Part shown: positions 1 to 8,728 of the stretch, piece by piece
Position numbering within the stretch: the stretch's first letter is position 1
Layout of the letters: every line of letters begins with the position of its first letter
Source: Arthrobacter sp. C2
GTDB lineage: Bacteria > Actinomycetota > Actinomycetes > Actinomycetales > Micrococcaceae
Assembly: GCA_024207135.1 (NCBI GenBank)
Contig: CP042428.1
Location: 3,720,001-3,784,000 of the forward strand
Direction: 5' to 3'
DNA: 64,000 nt
Program-made: the position numbers and the translations under genes
The notes under the pieces: generated by a model
What the model was told of the DNA's origin: nothing
The model's input: only the letters and a program-made list of their open reading frames with translations
Database searches by the model: none

Positions 1-74
1 ACTCAACCGGCCCCCACCTGCACCTCGAGGTCATCGTCAACGGCAAGTGGGTAAACCCCGAGGGCTGGTTATAA
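1..74 (+). CDS. M23 family metallopeptidase, C-terminal end only
   Basis: Only the last 23 codons lie in the window, read from base 3 and ending in TAA at 72-74. They encode STGPHLHLEVIVNGKWVNP followed by EGWL. The HLHLEV stretch is the HxH zinc-binding signature that closes LytM/M23 peptidoglycan endopeptidase domains, and the following N-G-x-W-V-N-P is the usual family ending. The protein would cut peptide cross-links in the cell wall, outside the membrane. It lies directly before a riboswitch-controlled NlpC/P60 gene, so two wall hydrolases are adjacent. The start and the rest of the protein are outside the window. Confidence 0.75.
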   Translation, partial: STGPHLHLEVIVNGKWVNPEGWL

Positions 75-149
75 CGGCAATTGTCACCGTTCCGTGACCG
101 GAACGTGACTTTTGGATTCGCTTCATATATTCTAAGTAAGTGCTCAGGG

Positions 150-345
150 ACCAACCCTGATCACCGCCGCGGGAAGTGCCGAGCACTGCCAGCCCACGGT
201 GTCCGTTCAAAAACTCGTTTGGCAGTGGCGGGGGACCCACTTTCGGTTTCCACACCAGGAAGCCTTGGGGTTAAGTAGTTCGGCCTGGCGGCCGGATTGC
301 CGAGTGACTCCCACTCGAACCCGACAGCTCACCTCGCAGGCATCA
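150..345 (+). promoter_or_regulatory. c-di-AMP (ydaO/yuaA-type) riboswitch
   Basis: The 5' leader of the NlpC/P60 gene carries the conserved pieces of the ydaO class in order: GCACTGCC (183-190) pairing with GGCAGTGG (221-228), then GCGGGGGACCCAC (228-240), TTGGGGTTAA (265-274), and the hallmark 3' end GAACCCGACAGCTCACCTCG (317-336) followed by CAGGCATC. Actinobacteria commonly place this riboswitch before NlpC/P60 and other wall-hydrolase genes, where c-di-AMP binding usually lowers expression. I set the boundaries by eye. A covariance-model search (Rfam RF00379) would settle them. Confidence 0.88.
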
Positions 346-361
346 GGAGAGGCATTACTAC

Positions 362-1189
362 GTGACTACACGTCAAGCATTGGGCCGCCACCGCGCGACC
401 CCGGTTCGGACCAACCCGCTAGAATCCATCTCGAAGGCCGTAGCCTCGAACGCTGGATCGGTTGGCCGCCAAGCCGCAGTCATTGCAGCCGCATCAGGTC
501 TCGTTTTGACCTTGGGCGTTCCCGCAGCCCAGGGCAACGTATCCCGCGAAGCAAGCGCCGTCCCCGTTGAAGGCCTTTCCGCAGAGCGCGTAGCCGTCAA
601 AGCCGTCTCGGTCTCGACCGAACGCGCCAAGGACCTGAACATCGAGCGCGCAGCGTTCACCTCCAAGCCGGCTCCGGCTCCCGTCGTGATCGCCGTGGCC
701 AACGAGGTCACCCCGCGCTCCACCACTTCCTCGACGCGTTCCAGCAATGCCGACGCCTTTGCACCGGTAACCCGCTCGAACCGCGGCACCACCGAATCCA
801 CCTCCTCGGCCCCCAAGGTCAAGAGCGACTCGGTCAACACCGCCAACCTCTCCGGCATCGCGGCAACCGCTGCCAAGTACGTGGGCGTTCCCTATGTATG
901 GGGCGGCAACACCCCGTCGGGCTGGGATTGCTCCGGCTTCGTCAAGTACGTCTACGCACAGCACGGCATCAACATCGCCCGCGGCACCTCGGCCATCCGT
1001 GGCTCGGGCCAGTTCGTTCGCACCTCCAGCCCGAAGCCGGGCGACCTGGTGTTCCAGAACGGTGGCGGCCACGTCGGCATCTACCTCGGTGGCGGCAAGA
1101 TGATCGGTGCACAGAACCCGACCGTCGACACGATCCTTCACGACGTCTCCCGCAACCCCCTCTACGGTTACTACACCCTCAAGGGCTAA
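362..1189 (+). CDS. NlpC/P60 family peptidoglycan endopeptidase, secreted
   Basis: 275-aa cell-wall hydrolase of the NlpC/P60 cysteine-peptidase family, expected to cut stem peptides of peptidoglycan outside the cell. The N-terminus has a long basic region then a hydrophobic stretch (about residues 36-57) ending in VPAAQG, a Sec-type signal. A low-complexity Ser/Thr/Ala linker (about 60-160) precedes the catalytic domain at the C-terminus, with WDCSGF carrying the nucleophile Cys190 and GGHVGIYLG carrying His237. The GTG start at 362 follows an AGGAGAGG ribosome site. A c-di-AMP riboswitch sits in its leader and a strong hairpin terminator follows, so it is a single-gene unit tied to osmotic and cell-wall signalling. 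Confidence 0.92.
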   Translation: MTTRQALGRHRATPVRTNPLESISKAVASNAGSVGRQAAVIAAASGLVLTLGVPAAQGNVSREASAVPVEGLSAERVAVKAVSVSTERAKDLNIERAAFTSKPAPAPVVIAVANEVTPRSTTSSTRSSNADAFAPVTRSNRGTTESTSSAPKVKSDSVNTANLSGIAATAAKYVGVPYVWGGNTPSGWDCSGFVKYVYAQHGINIARGTSAIRGSGQFVRTSSPKPGDLVFQNGGGHVGIYLGGGKMIGAQNPTVDTILHDVSRNPLYGYYTLKG

Positions 1190-1202
1190 GCTCAAGCGTT
1201 CC

Positions 1203-1241
1203 AAGGCCCCCGGGCGATCCGCAAGGATCGACGGGGGCCTT
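1203..1241 (+). terminator. Intrinsic terminator of the NlpC/P60 gene
   Basis: AAGGCCCCCG at 1203-1212 pairs with CGGGGGCCTT at 1232-1241, a 10-bp stem placed 14 bases after the stop codon. Confidence 0.8.
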
Positions 1242-1525
1242 GTCTGTTAATCCCCCCAACAGGGCGTGCGTCCGGGACGGCAGGTGCCGCCCGTGGCGCC
1301 CGATGCCCACGGGAACGGCCGAAACGCCCCTCCAGGGGGGTGTACCGCGGGCAAATTTCCGGTGGATTTTTTAACCAGTTGCCGACAAATGCGAGCAAAA
1401 CAGTCATCCATTGTCTTAGGCTAGGGCACAGGAGCCAAAGCCGAGTGCCGCGTGCGCCACCGTGAGGGATTTCCGTCGTGGACGGGTCCCTCTGTTGCGC
1501 CGGGTCAGGATCAGAGGATGCGCAC
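1242..1525. other. Intergenic region before the HNH gene
   Basis: No convincing gene on either strand. It must hold the promoter of the HNH-mobA-moeA unit. TAGGCT near 1418-1423 is a plausible -10 hexamer, but I see no clear -35 at the right distance. The stretch is less GC-rich around 1350-1420 than its surroundings, as expected of a promoter. Confidence 0.4.
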
Positions 1526-2023
1526 ATGCGAACCCTTGTACTGAATGCAGGATTTGAACCGCTGGCGGTCATTACCTTCCGCCGGGCACTTCTCCTTGTC
1601 CTCACCGGAAAGGCCACCGTCCTTGCCGATGACGACCGGGACCCGGTCGTCGGGGTCAACCAGGTGGTGCCCAGGCCCACGGTGATCCTGCTGAACCGCT
1701 ACATCCGCCTGCCGTACCGCTCCGTCGTCAATGTCTCGCGCCGCGGGGTGCTGCGCCGCGACGGGCACCGCTGCGCGTACTGCGGACGAAGCGCCAACAC
1801 GATCGACCACATCGTGCCGCGGAGCCGCGGCGGCGAGGATTCATGGGAGAATTTAGTAGCGGCATGCCAAGGCTGCAACAGCGCCAAGGGAGACCGGACG
1901 CTGGCACAGCTGGGCTGGAAGCTGCGGTTCGCCCCGAGCCGACCGCGAGGCGCCCAATGGTTCATCACCGAACTGGAACGCCCCGCAGAGGCTTGGAGTC
2001 CCTTTTTACGGAGTGCAGCATGA
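1526..2023 (+). CDS. HNH endonuclease domain protein
   Basis: 165-aa protein with an HNH nuclease fold in its second half. Two zinc-type CxxC pairs (C83/C86 and C114/C117) frame the DH pair at residues 94-95 and Asn109 (the core reads CAYCGRSANTIDHIVP, then ENLVAACQGCN). The N-terminal 70 residues (beginning MRTLVLNAGFEPL) are the conserved extension of a family widespread in actinobacteria and cyanobacteria whose substrate is unknown. I chose ATG 1526 rather than an upstream in-frame ATG because AGAGG precedes it and the family begins there. The stop overlaps the mobA start as ATGA, so the two are probably translationally coupled, an odd partner for a cofactor gene. Confidence 0.88.
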   Translation: MRTLVLNAGFEPLAVITFRRALLLVLTGKATVLADDDRDPVVGVNQVVPRPTVILLNRYIRLPYRSVVNVSRRGVLRRDGHRCAYCGRSANTIDHIVPRSRGGEDSWENLVAACQGCNSAKGDRTLAQLGWKLRFAPSRPRGAQWFITELERPAEAWSPFLRSAA

Positions 2024-2688
2024 AATTCGATGCGATCATCGTGGCCGGTGGCCGTGGGTCCCGGCTCGGCGGGGTCAGCAAGCCCCTTCTTGAACACCGC
2101 GGCGAGACGTTGCTGGAGCATTCGCTCAACGCCGTCCGTGATGCCCAGGCCATCGCCGTGGTCGGCGCCCATGCCCTGGCCGAAGCCGTCACCCGGTACA
2201 TGGACTGTGCCCCGGACCACCAGCGCGTGGTCATCACCCGCGAGTATCCAACCTTTGCGGGCCCCGCCGCGGCGGTCGCCGCCGGACGGGCCGCCCTGGA
2301 CGACGGACCAGACGACGAAAGCGCGCAGCGCGAAAACGAGGCTTCCGAGCTGACAATCGTGCTGGCCTCCGACCTCCTGGATCCGGGCCCGGTGGTCGCG
2401 GCACTGCTGGCCGCCACCGACAACCCGGTTCAGGGAACCGAGGCATGGGTGCCCCAGGATGCCTCAGGGGTGCTGCAGACGCTCTCCTGCGCTGTCCTCA
2501 CCTCCTCCCTGCGCGAAGCCATCAGCCGGGCCTCCGAACCCCGAGGAAGTCTCGAGAATGCGTCAATGATGCGTCTGCTTGCTACAGTGCAGATGGAACG
2601 ACTGAAGCTTCCCGACGCGGACTTCAGCGACATCGATACGCCCGGGGATGCCGGGCGGCACGGGATAGCGGTGGCCAACGGCCACTGA
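2020..2688 (+). CDS. mobA: Molybdenum cofactor guanylyltransferase (MobA-like)
   Basis: 222-aa cytoplasmic nucleotidyltransferase of the MobA fold, expected to attach GMP to molybdopterin to give the dinucleotide form used by formate-dehydrogenase-type enzymes. The N-terminus carries the nucleotide loop IIVAGGRGSRLGG followed by SKPLL. Further conserved parts are GPAAAVAAG at about residue 80, ASDLLDP in place of the usual ACDMP, and the C-terminal DIDTPGD. The start overlaps the HNH stop. Downstream are DUF6457, moeA and fdhD, so the context is Mo-enzyme maturation. MobA, MocA and IspD share this fold, but the neighbours favour MobA. Confidence 0.85.
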   Translation: MKFDAIIVAGGRGSRLGGVSKPLLEHRGETLLEHSLNAVRDAQAIAVVGAHALAEAVTRYMDCAPDHQRVVITREYPTFAGPAAAVAAGRAALDDGPDDESAQRENEASELTIVLASDLLDPGPVVAALLAATDNPVQGTEAWVPQDASGVLQTLSCAVLTSSLREAISRASEPRGSLENASMMRLLATVQMERLKLPDADFSDIDTPGDAGRHGIAVANGH

Positions 2689-2703
2689 CAAGGAGAATGC
2701 ATC

Positions 2704-2982
2704 ATGCCGGAAGCCCAGCTCGATCAATGGATCAGGGAACTCCTGGCGGCGTATGAACTCAACGACACCGAAATCGACATCGACCAGGTGCTCTCGCTGG
2801 CCGGCGTTGCCGCGCACACCATCGTCCGCCCCGCCGCCCCGCTGACCACCTACGTGGCCGGTTATGTGGCAGGCCTTGCCGTGGGCAGCGGCCGGGCCGG
2901 CACGAAACCGGCGATGGAGTCGGCAGACTCCCTGGCACGGACAGTGCTGGCCGCACGCCCCGCCTCCACCGACGACGCCTGA
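2704..2982 (+). CDS. DUF6457 domain protein
   Basis: 92-aa acidic protein of the DUF6457 family, beginning MPEAQLDQWIRELLAAYELN. In actinobacteria this domain is found beside mobA or fused to the C-terminus of MobA, which suggests a helper of guanylyltransfer, though no biochemical role is established. No catalytic motif is visible. The N-terminal helix is amphipathic and the middle (V-AAHTIVRPAAPLTTYVAGY) is Ala-rich and probably helical. AAGGAG lies just before the ATG, 15 bases after mobA, so it belongs to the same transcript. Confidence 0.85.
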   Translation: MPEAQLDQWIRELLAAYELNDTEIDIDQVLSLAGVAAHTIVRPAAPLTTYVAGYVAGLAVGSGRAGTKPAMESADSLARTVLAARPASTDDA

Positions 2983-2993
2983 GCCGTGCCGCG

Positions 2994-4187
2994 TTGAAAG
3001 ACCAATCCTGGGACGGCGCCCGCACCGAGGCCCACCGGCTGGGCACCCGGATCGCCGCCGCGCCCCAAACGGTTCCCCTGCACCTTGCCGCAGGACGGAT
3101 CCTCGCCGCCGACCTGGTGACCGCCTACCCGATGCCGCATTGCGCGACCTCCGCCATGGACGGATACGCGGTCAACGGCACTGGGCCCTGGCAGCTGCTC
3201 AGGGCGCTGGCCGGCAACCCGGGCGCGGGCGAAAACCTGGTGCTTGGTTCCTCAGAAGCCACCGCGGTGGTCACCGGGTCGCTGGTTCCCGAGGGCACCA
3301 CAGCCATCCTGCGCGTCGAGCACTCCCGGCTGGAAGGCGGGCTGCTCCACGGCGACCGCCAACTGCGCCTCGGGGCCGACATCCGCCCCGCCGGAACCGA
3401 AGCCGCCAAGGGCGAGCTGCTGGCCCGGTCCGGAACCCCCCTGCGGGCAGGGGTGATCGCCACGGCGGCGGTCTCGGGCCACGACGAACTCCTGGTTGCG
3501 GCAACCCCCTCGGTGCACCTGGTGTTCACGGGCGACGAAGTCATCGCCGTGGGGCACCCGGCCCCCGGACAGGTCCGCGACGGGTTCTCCCCGGTGCTGC
3601 CCCAGGTCGTGGCCGCCCTGGGCGGCACTGTCGGCAGCGCGGTGCGCATCGGGGACAGCCTCGAAGCCACGGTGGCGGCGATCGACTCGGCACCGGCCCG
3701 GGCGGCGAACATCATCGTCACCACCGGCGGCACCGGGTTCTCCGATCGGGACTTCGTGCGCGCCGCGGTTCGCGAAGTGGGCGGAACGGAAGTGGTCCCC
3801 TCCATCGCCATGCGCCCCGGCCACCCCTCGATGCTTTCGACACTGCCCGGAAACCGGCTGTTGGTCGCCCTGCCCGGAAACCCGCTGGCCGCGCTCATGG
3901 CCGTCGCCACGCTGCTGGACCCGCTGCTGCGCGGGGCCACCGGGTGCGAAACGGCCAGGCTGCGCTCCGCGACCTGCGCCGCGGACTTCGCCCCGCTGCC
4001 CGGGCGCACCCGCCTGGTCCCGGCCCGCTGGGTCCCCGGAGCCGCCGGCCCCGACGCCCTGGCCCCGGCCGAGCATGTCTCCCCGGCGATGCTGCGCGGG
4101 CTGGCCGCGGCCGATGCGATCCTGGTGGTCGGGCCGGACGGGGCGATTGCCGGTGCACCGGCTTCCTACCTTCGGTTACCGTGGTAG
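2994..4187 (+). CDS. moeA: Molybdopterin molybdotransferase MoeA
   Basis: 397-aa enzyme that inserts molybdate into adenylylated molybdopterin, close in length to E. coli MoeA (411). Visible motifs are SAMDGYAV (about residues 54-61), FTGDEVIAVG in the MoCF-biosynthesis domain, TTGGTGFSDRDFV, and PGNPLAALMA, in the usual order with a C-terminal beta domain. The only in-frame start near the family N-terminus is TTG 2994, which has no strong ribosome site. Being 11 bases after DUF6457, it may be translated by coupling. Together with mobA and fdhD it completes the late cofactor steps for the oxidoreductase downstream. Confidence 0.92.
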   Translation: MKDQSWDGARTEAHRLGTRIAAAPQTVPLHLAAGRILAADLVTAYPMPHCATSAMDGYAVNGTGPWQLLRALAGNPGAGENLVLGSSEATAVVTGSLVPEGTTAILRVEHSRLEGGLLHGDRQLRLGADIRPAGTEAAKGELLARSGTPLRAGVIATAAVSGHDELLVAATPSVHLVFTGDEVIAVGHPAPGQVRDGFSPVLPQVVAALGGTVGSAVRIGDSLEATVAAIDSAPARAANIIVTTGGTGFSDRDFVRAAVREVGGTEVVPSIAMRPGHPSMLSTLPGNRLLVALPGNPLAALMAVATLLDPLLRGATGCETARLRSATCAADFAPLPGRTRLVPARWVPGAAGPDALAPAEHVSPAMLRGLAAADAILVVGPDGAIAGAPASYLRLPW

Positions 4188-4243
4188 CCGGACATGAAAA
4201 CACCTAAGACCAACAGCCAAGGCCGGAAGGGCAAGAGAAGGAC

Positions 4244-5077
4244 ATGGGACGGAAAATAGTCCGCAGGCGCATCACCAGGGCAACCCTGGACGGGGCCCGG
4301 ATAGCCCGCGAGGAAAAGCTGGCCGTCGAGGAACCGCTGGAAATACGCTTCAACGGCACCTCCTTCACCACCTCCATGCGCACCCCGGGCGACGACTTCG
4401 ACATGGTTGCAGGGTTCCTGCTGGCCGAGGGCCTCATCAGCCGCACCGAACACCTGGTGTCCATGCGCTATTGCGCGGGCACCGACGAGGACGGCAACCA
4501 AACCTTCAACGTCATCGACGTGCAGCTTGGTTTCGGGGCCCAGGCCCCTGACATGTCCGCGGCACGGAACGTGGTGACATCCTCGGCCTGTGGGATCTGC
4601 GGGACCAACTCCATCGACGAGGTCACCAAGAAATCCTCCTACCCGCTGGATCCGGCCCGCGGGCACCTGCCGGTCCAGACGCTGTTGAAGATGCCCGACA
4701 CCCTGCGGGACGCACAGGAACTGTTCTCCGCCACCGGCGGAGTGCACGCCGCGGGCCTGTTCACCACAGCCGGGGAACTGCTGGTGCTGCGCGAGGACGT
4801 CGGGCGGCACAACGCCGTGGACAAGGTCGTCGGGGCCGCGCTGCGCGAGCATAAGTTACCGCTTCATGACTGTGTCCTGCAGGTCTCCGGGCGGGCCTCT
4901 TTCGAACTGGTGCAAAAGGCCGCGATGGCCGGGATCCCGGTGCTGTCGGCCGTCAGTGCCCCCTCTTCGCTGGCAGTGGAATTGGCCGATGAAACCGGGT
5001 TGACGCTTGCGGCATTCTCCCGGGGTAGTACGGTAAACATATATACGCATGCCGACAGGGTTGGATCCGGTTCCTAG
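4244..5077 (+). CDS. fdhD: Formate dehydrogenase accessory sulfurtransferase FdhD
   Basis: 277-aa protein that passes sulfur from a cysteine desulfurase to the Mo centre of formate-dehydrogenase-type enzymes. The catalytic CGxCG motif is present as ACGICGTNSID (Cys116 and Cys119). Other family blocks are MRTPGDDFDMVAGFLLAEGL, FSATGGVHAAGL, and REDVGRHNAVDKVVG. AGAGAAGGAC precedes the ATG. It directly precedes the molybdopterin oxidoreductase gene, its likely client, in a six-gene run on the same strand. Confidence 0.95.
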   Translation: MGRKIVRRRITRATLDGARIAREEKLAVEEPLEIRFNGTSFTTSMRTPGDDFDMVAGFLLAEGLISRTEHLVSMRYCAGTDEDGNQTFNVIDVQLGFGAQAPDMSAARNVVTSSACGICGTNSIDEVTKKSSYPLDPARGHLPVQTLLKMPDTLRDAQELFSATGGVHAAGLFTTAGELLVLREDVGRHNAVDKVVGAALREHKLPLHDCVLQVSGRASFELVQKAAMAGIPVLSAVSAPSSLAVELADETGLTLAAFSRGSTVNIYTHADRVGSGS

Positions 5078-5158
5078 GAACCATCCAGCACCGGGTTTCC
5101 CCTTCAGCGCACGCGAGCGGCCACGGTCCGCGAAACCGTTGTTGAACGTGGAGGATAC

Positions 5159-7498
5159 ATGCATCGGCCAGCCCCAACGCAGGACATCAATGAAGACGAC
5201 CTGGTAGTCACCGAGCCCAAACGCAGTGCGGCCGGTGTCGAGGCCGTGATGGTCTCGATGAAGCGCGGTTTCGCCGAGGCTGGCGTGAGCCGGACCCTCC
5301 GTTCGATGTTGCGCATCAACCAGCGCGGAGGCTTCGACTGCCCGGGCTGCGCGTGGCCCGAGTCCATCACCGGTGCCCGCAAGCCGGCCGAGTTCTGCGA
5401 GAACGGCGCCAAGGCCATTGCCGAGGAAGCCAGCGCCCGCACCGTGACCCCCGAGTGGTGGGCCAAGCACCCCATCAACGTGCTGCGCGAGAAGACCGAG
5501 TACTGGCTCGGCTCCCAGGGCCGCATCACCGAGCCCATGATCATCCGCGAGGGCGAAAGCCACTACACCCCGATCACCTGGGCCCAGGCCTTCGCGACCA
5601 TCGGCGAGCACGTCAGGGCGACCACCCCGGAGCGGTGCGTTTTCTACACCTCCGGGCGCACGGCCAACGAGACCGCGTTCATGTACCAGTTGATGGCCCG
5701 GTCCCTGGGCACCAACAACCTGCCGGACTGCTCGAACATGTGCCACGAATCCTCGGGCTCCGCGCTGAACCCCACCATCGGCATCGGCAAGGGCACCGTC
5801 TCGCTGGAGGACTTCGAGCACGCCGAACTGATCTTCGTGATCGGCCAGAACCCCGGAACCAACCACCCCCGGATGCTCTCGGCCCTGGCCGATGCGCGCA
5901 AGCGCGGGGCGCATATCGTCGCGGTGAACCCGTTGCCGGAGGCCGGCTTCTTCGGGTTCAAGGACCCGCAGGCCGTGCGGGGCATGCTCGGCAAGTCCGA
6001 TGACATCAGCGACCACTTCTTGCAGATCAAGGTCGGCGGGGACCTGGCCCTCTTCCAGGCCTTCGGCCACCTGCTCTTCGAGGCCGAGGCCAAGAACCCC
6101 GGCACCGTGGTGGACAAGGCCTTCGTCGACTCGGTGACCGACGGCTTTGACGCCTACAAGGAAGCCCGCGCCACCCTGGATTGGGAGGCCACCGAGGAAG
6201 CCACGGGGCTGACCCGCGCCGAGATCACCACGGTGGCCAACCTGCTGATCAAGTCCAAGGCCTCCATTTTCTGCTGGGCGCTGGGATTGACCCAGCAGCC
6301 GCACTCGGTGCCGACGCTGAAGGAAATCATCAACCTGCTGCTGCTGCAGGGCAACTTCGGCAAGCCCGGCGCCGGTGCCTGCCCGGTGCGCGGGCACTCC
6401 AACGTCCAGGGCGACCGGACCATGGGCATCTGGGAGAAGCCCGGCGAGGGGCTGCTGGCTGCCCTGGATGAGGAGTTCAAGATCGACTCCCCGCGGGCCC
6501 ACGGCTTCGACTCCACCGAGGCGCTGGTGGCCTTCGAAAACGACACCGTCGACGTGTTCGTCTCCATGGGCGGGAACTTCGCCCTGGCGAACTCGGAAAC
6601 CGAGGCCCTTGAGGCCGGCATGCAGCGGGCCAAGCTGACCGTGCACATCTCCACCAAGCCCAACCGCTCCCACGTGGTGCACGGGCAGACCTCGCTGATC
6701 CTGCCCACCCTGGGACGCACCGATCGCGACGACAAGCACCCCGGCGGACCGCAGTTCCTCTCCGTGGAGGACTCCATGTCCGTCATCCACTCCACGCAGG
6801 GCCGGCTCAAGCCGGTCTCCGAGCACCTGCTGGCCGAGCCGGTCATCGTCGCGCGGATGGCCACCGCCATCCTGGGCGAGGACCACGTGGTGGACTGGAA
6901 GGCCATGGCCGACGACTACGACGTCATCCGCGACCACATCTCCCGGGTGCTGCCGGGCTTCGAGGACTTCAACCGCCGGGTCCGCGGGCGCAACGGCTTC
7001 GTGCTGCCCAACCCGCCGCGCGACACCCGTTCCTTCGCCACCGACATCGGCAAGGGCAAGTTCACGGTCTCGCCCTTCGAGGCTCTTTCTGCCCCGGAGG
7101 GGCACCTGATCCTGCAGACCATGCGGTCCCACGACCAGTACAACACCACGTTCTACGGGCTCGATGACAGGTACCGCGGCATCAAGAACGGGCGCCGGGT
7201 CATCCTGATCAACCCGGAGGACCTGGCCGAGCTGGGCCTTGAAGACAAGTCGCTTGTCGATGTGATCTCCACCTTCGGCGGGACCGAGCGCCGCGCCAAC
7301 CGCTTCCGGCTGGTTTCCTACCCGACGGCCAAGGGCTGCGCCGCTGCCTACTTCCCTGAAGCGAACGCGCTGGTGCACCGGGACCTGGTGGCCCGCGAGT
7401 CCAACACCCCGGGCTTCAAGGCCATCACGGTGCGCTTCGTGCCGCACACCCGCGAGGCCGCGCGGATGTTCGACGAGGACGCCGTAGCGGTCGGTTAG
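5159..7498 (+). CDS. FdhF/YdeP family molybdopterin oxidoreductase
   Basis: 779-aa catalytic subunit of the molybdopterin (DMSO-reductase) superfamily, most like the FdhF/YdeP group. It has a short N-terminal CPGC (Cys61, Cys64) rather than a full four-Cys [4Fe-4S] ligand set in the usual spacing. NMCHESSGSAL places Cys195 where the Mo ligand is expected. IGQNPGTNHPRM and QGNFGKPGAGACPVRGHSNV are cofactor-binding loops, and RSHDQYNTTFYG with GLDDRYRG is the C-terminal dinucleotide-binding domain. GGAGG precedes the ATG. FdhD and the Mo-cofactor genes lie immediately upstream. True formate activity is not proven: this group's substrates are mostly unknown. Confidence 0.9.
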   Translation: MHRPAPTQDINEDDLVVTEPKRSAAGVEAVMVSMKRGFAEAGVSRTLRSMLRINQRGGFDCPGCAWPESITGARKPAEFCENGAKAIAEEASARTVTPEWWAKHPINVLREKTEYWLGSQGRITEPMIIREGESHYTPITWAQAFATIGEHVRATTPERCVFYTSGRTANETAFMYQLMARSLGTNNLPDCSNMCHESSGSALNPTIGIGKGTVSLEDFEHAELIFVIGQNPGTNHPRMLSALADARKRGAHIVAVNPLPEAGFFGFKDPQAVRGMLGKSDDISDHFLQIKVGGDLALFQAFGHLLFEAEAKNPGTVVDKAFVDSVTDGFDAYKEARATLDWEATEEATGLTRAEITTVANLLIKSKASIFCWALGLTQQPHSVPTLKEIINLLLLQGNFGKPGAGACPVRGHSNVQGDRTMGIWEKPGEGLLAALDEEFKIDSPRAHGFDSTEALVAFENDTVDVFVSMGGNFALANSETEALEAGMQRAKLTVHISTKPNRSHVVHGQTSLILPTLGRTDRDDKHPGGPQFLSVEDSMSVIHSTQGRLKPVSEHLLAEPVIVARMATAILGEDHVVDWKAMADDYDVIRDHISRVLPGFEDFNRRVRGRNGFVLPNPPRDTRSFATDIGKGKFTVSPFEALSAPEGHLILQTMRSHDQYNTTFYGLDDRYRGIKNGRRVILINPEDLAELGLEDKSLVDVISTFGGTERRANRFRLVSYPTAKGCAAAYFPEANALVHRDLVARESNTPGFKAITVRFVPHTREAARMFDEDAVAVG

Positions 7499-7608
7499 GC
7501 CGCACCGGCAATCCCATTCATTGGGCATGTTGGCCCCGTGCCGGCCCGGTGAGGGATAGGCTGGGCGGTTCATCGATCCGTCCAGCCCCAAGATCCAAAG
7601 GTACCGCC

Positions 7609-8655
7609 TTGTCCACCAGGTTTTCCCCGCGCACGATCATGGTTGTCGGCGTCCTGCTGGCCGTGCTGGCGGGCCACGCAATGCCCCTGCAGGCCCGCAT
7701 CAACGGGGAAATGGGGATTCGGCTCCAGGACGCGGTCGCGGCCGCGCTGGTGAGCATGGTGGTGGCCTTGGCGGTCATCCTCGCCGTCACCGCCGGCACC
7801 CCCGGCGGGCGCCGGGGCCTGGACCGCCTGCGCACCGAAACCCGCGCGGGATCCATCGGCTGGTGGAACTACCTGGCCGGGGTCATGGGTGCGGTCTTCG
7901 TGGTGGTGATGGCGGCCACCGCTCCAATCGTCGGGTTGGCCATCTACACCGTGGTCGTGGTCGCGGGCCAGACGCTGTCCGGATTGATGGTCGACCGCCT
8001 CGGACTGGGGCCGGGAGGCCGGCGCAGGATCACCGCGGTCCGGGGACTCGGGGTGCTGCTGGCCATCGCCGGGGTGCTGGTGGCGGTGTCCCCGCGGCTG
8101 TCCGGGCTGGCCGACCCCGCCGCCCTGGTGGTGCCCATCCTGGCGGTGTTTGCCTCGGGCATCATCATGAGCCTCCAGCACGGTTTCAACGGGACCGTGG
8201 CCGCGCGTGCGGGTTCCCCGCTGCCCGGGACCCTGGTGAACTACCTCCTCGGGGCGGCCGTCCTGCTGGCGGTATGGCTGGTGAAGCTGGCCCTCGGCGG
8301 CCACGTCCCGGTGCTGCCCCACGAGCCGTGGCTGTATGTGGCCGGGGCGCTGGGGACCGGGAACCTGATCCTTTCGGCCATCCTGACACGGCATATCGGG
8401 ATCCTGGTCACCGGGCTGGGCATGATTGCCGGCCAGCTGATCGGGGCGTTGCTGCTTGACCTGCTGCTGCCCGCCGAGGGCACCGCCATCTACGTGCAGA
8501 CGGTCGTGGGGATCGCGATCGTGCTGGCCGCCATGTTCCTGGCCGCCCTGGGCCCGAGCCGGCCGCGGGCCGGCCGGGGTGCCGGTGGCGAACAGGGGAA
8601 GAAAAGCGGGGCAGAATCGGTTGCAACCACAGTCGGCGGTTCGCCTGCCGACTAG
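7609..8655 (+). CDS. DMT family transporter (YdcZ/DUF606 duplicated)
   Basis: 348-aa integral membrane protein with about ten hydrophobic helices, made of two repeated halves each resembling the five-helix YdcZ (DUF606) unit of the drug/metabolite transporter superfamily. The second half begins near VVPILAVFASGIIMSLQHGFNG. Substrate unknown. TTG 7609 is preferred over GTG 7549 because AAAGG lies at the right distance and it starts just before the first helix. The C-terminal tail is Gly/Arg-rich and cytoplasmic. No operon partner is evident. Confidence 0.8.
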   Translation: MSTRFSPRTIMVVGVLLAVLAGHAMPLQARINGEMGIRLQDAVAAALVSMVVALAVILAVTAGTPGGRRGLDRLRTETRAGSIGWWNYLAGVMGAVFVVVMAATAPIVGLAIYTVVVVAGQTLSGLMVDRLGLGPGGRRRITAVRGLGVLLAIAGVLVAVSPRLSGLADPAALVVPILAVFASGIIMSLQHGFNGTVAARAGSPLPGTLVNYLLGAAVLLAVWLVKLALGGHVPVLPHEPWLYVAGALGTGNLILSAILTRHIGILVTGLGMIAGQLIGALLLDLLLPAEGTAIYVQTVVGIAIVLAAMFLAALGPSRPRAGRGAGGEQGKKSGAESVATTVGGSPAD

Positions 8656-8728
8656 TATCGGCCAATGGCATGCATCCGGGGTCCCCGCTGCGTGCCTGTT
8701 GGCCCCGTCTGCATGAAAAGAGCACCAC

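Noticed and set aside
4856-7591. 911-codon open frame on the minus strand
   Set aside because: It mirrors the fdhF/ydeP-like gene exactly; the composition is that of an antisense frame in high-GC DNA and it has no family motif.
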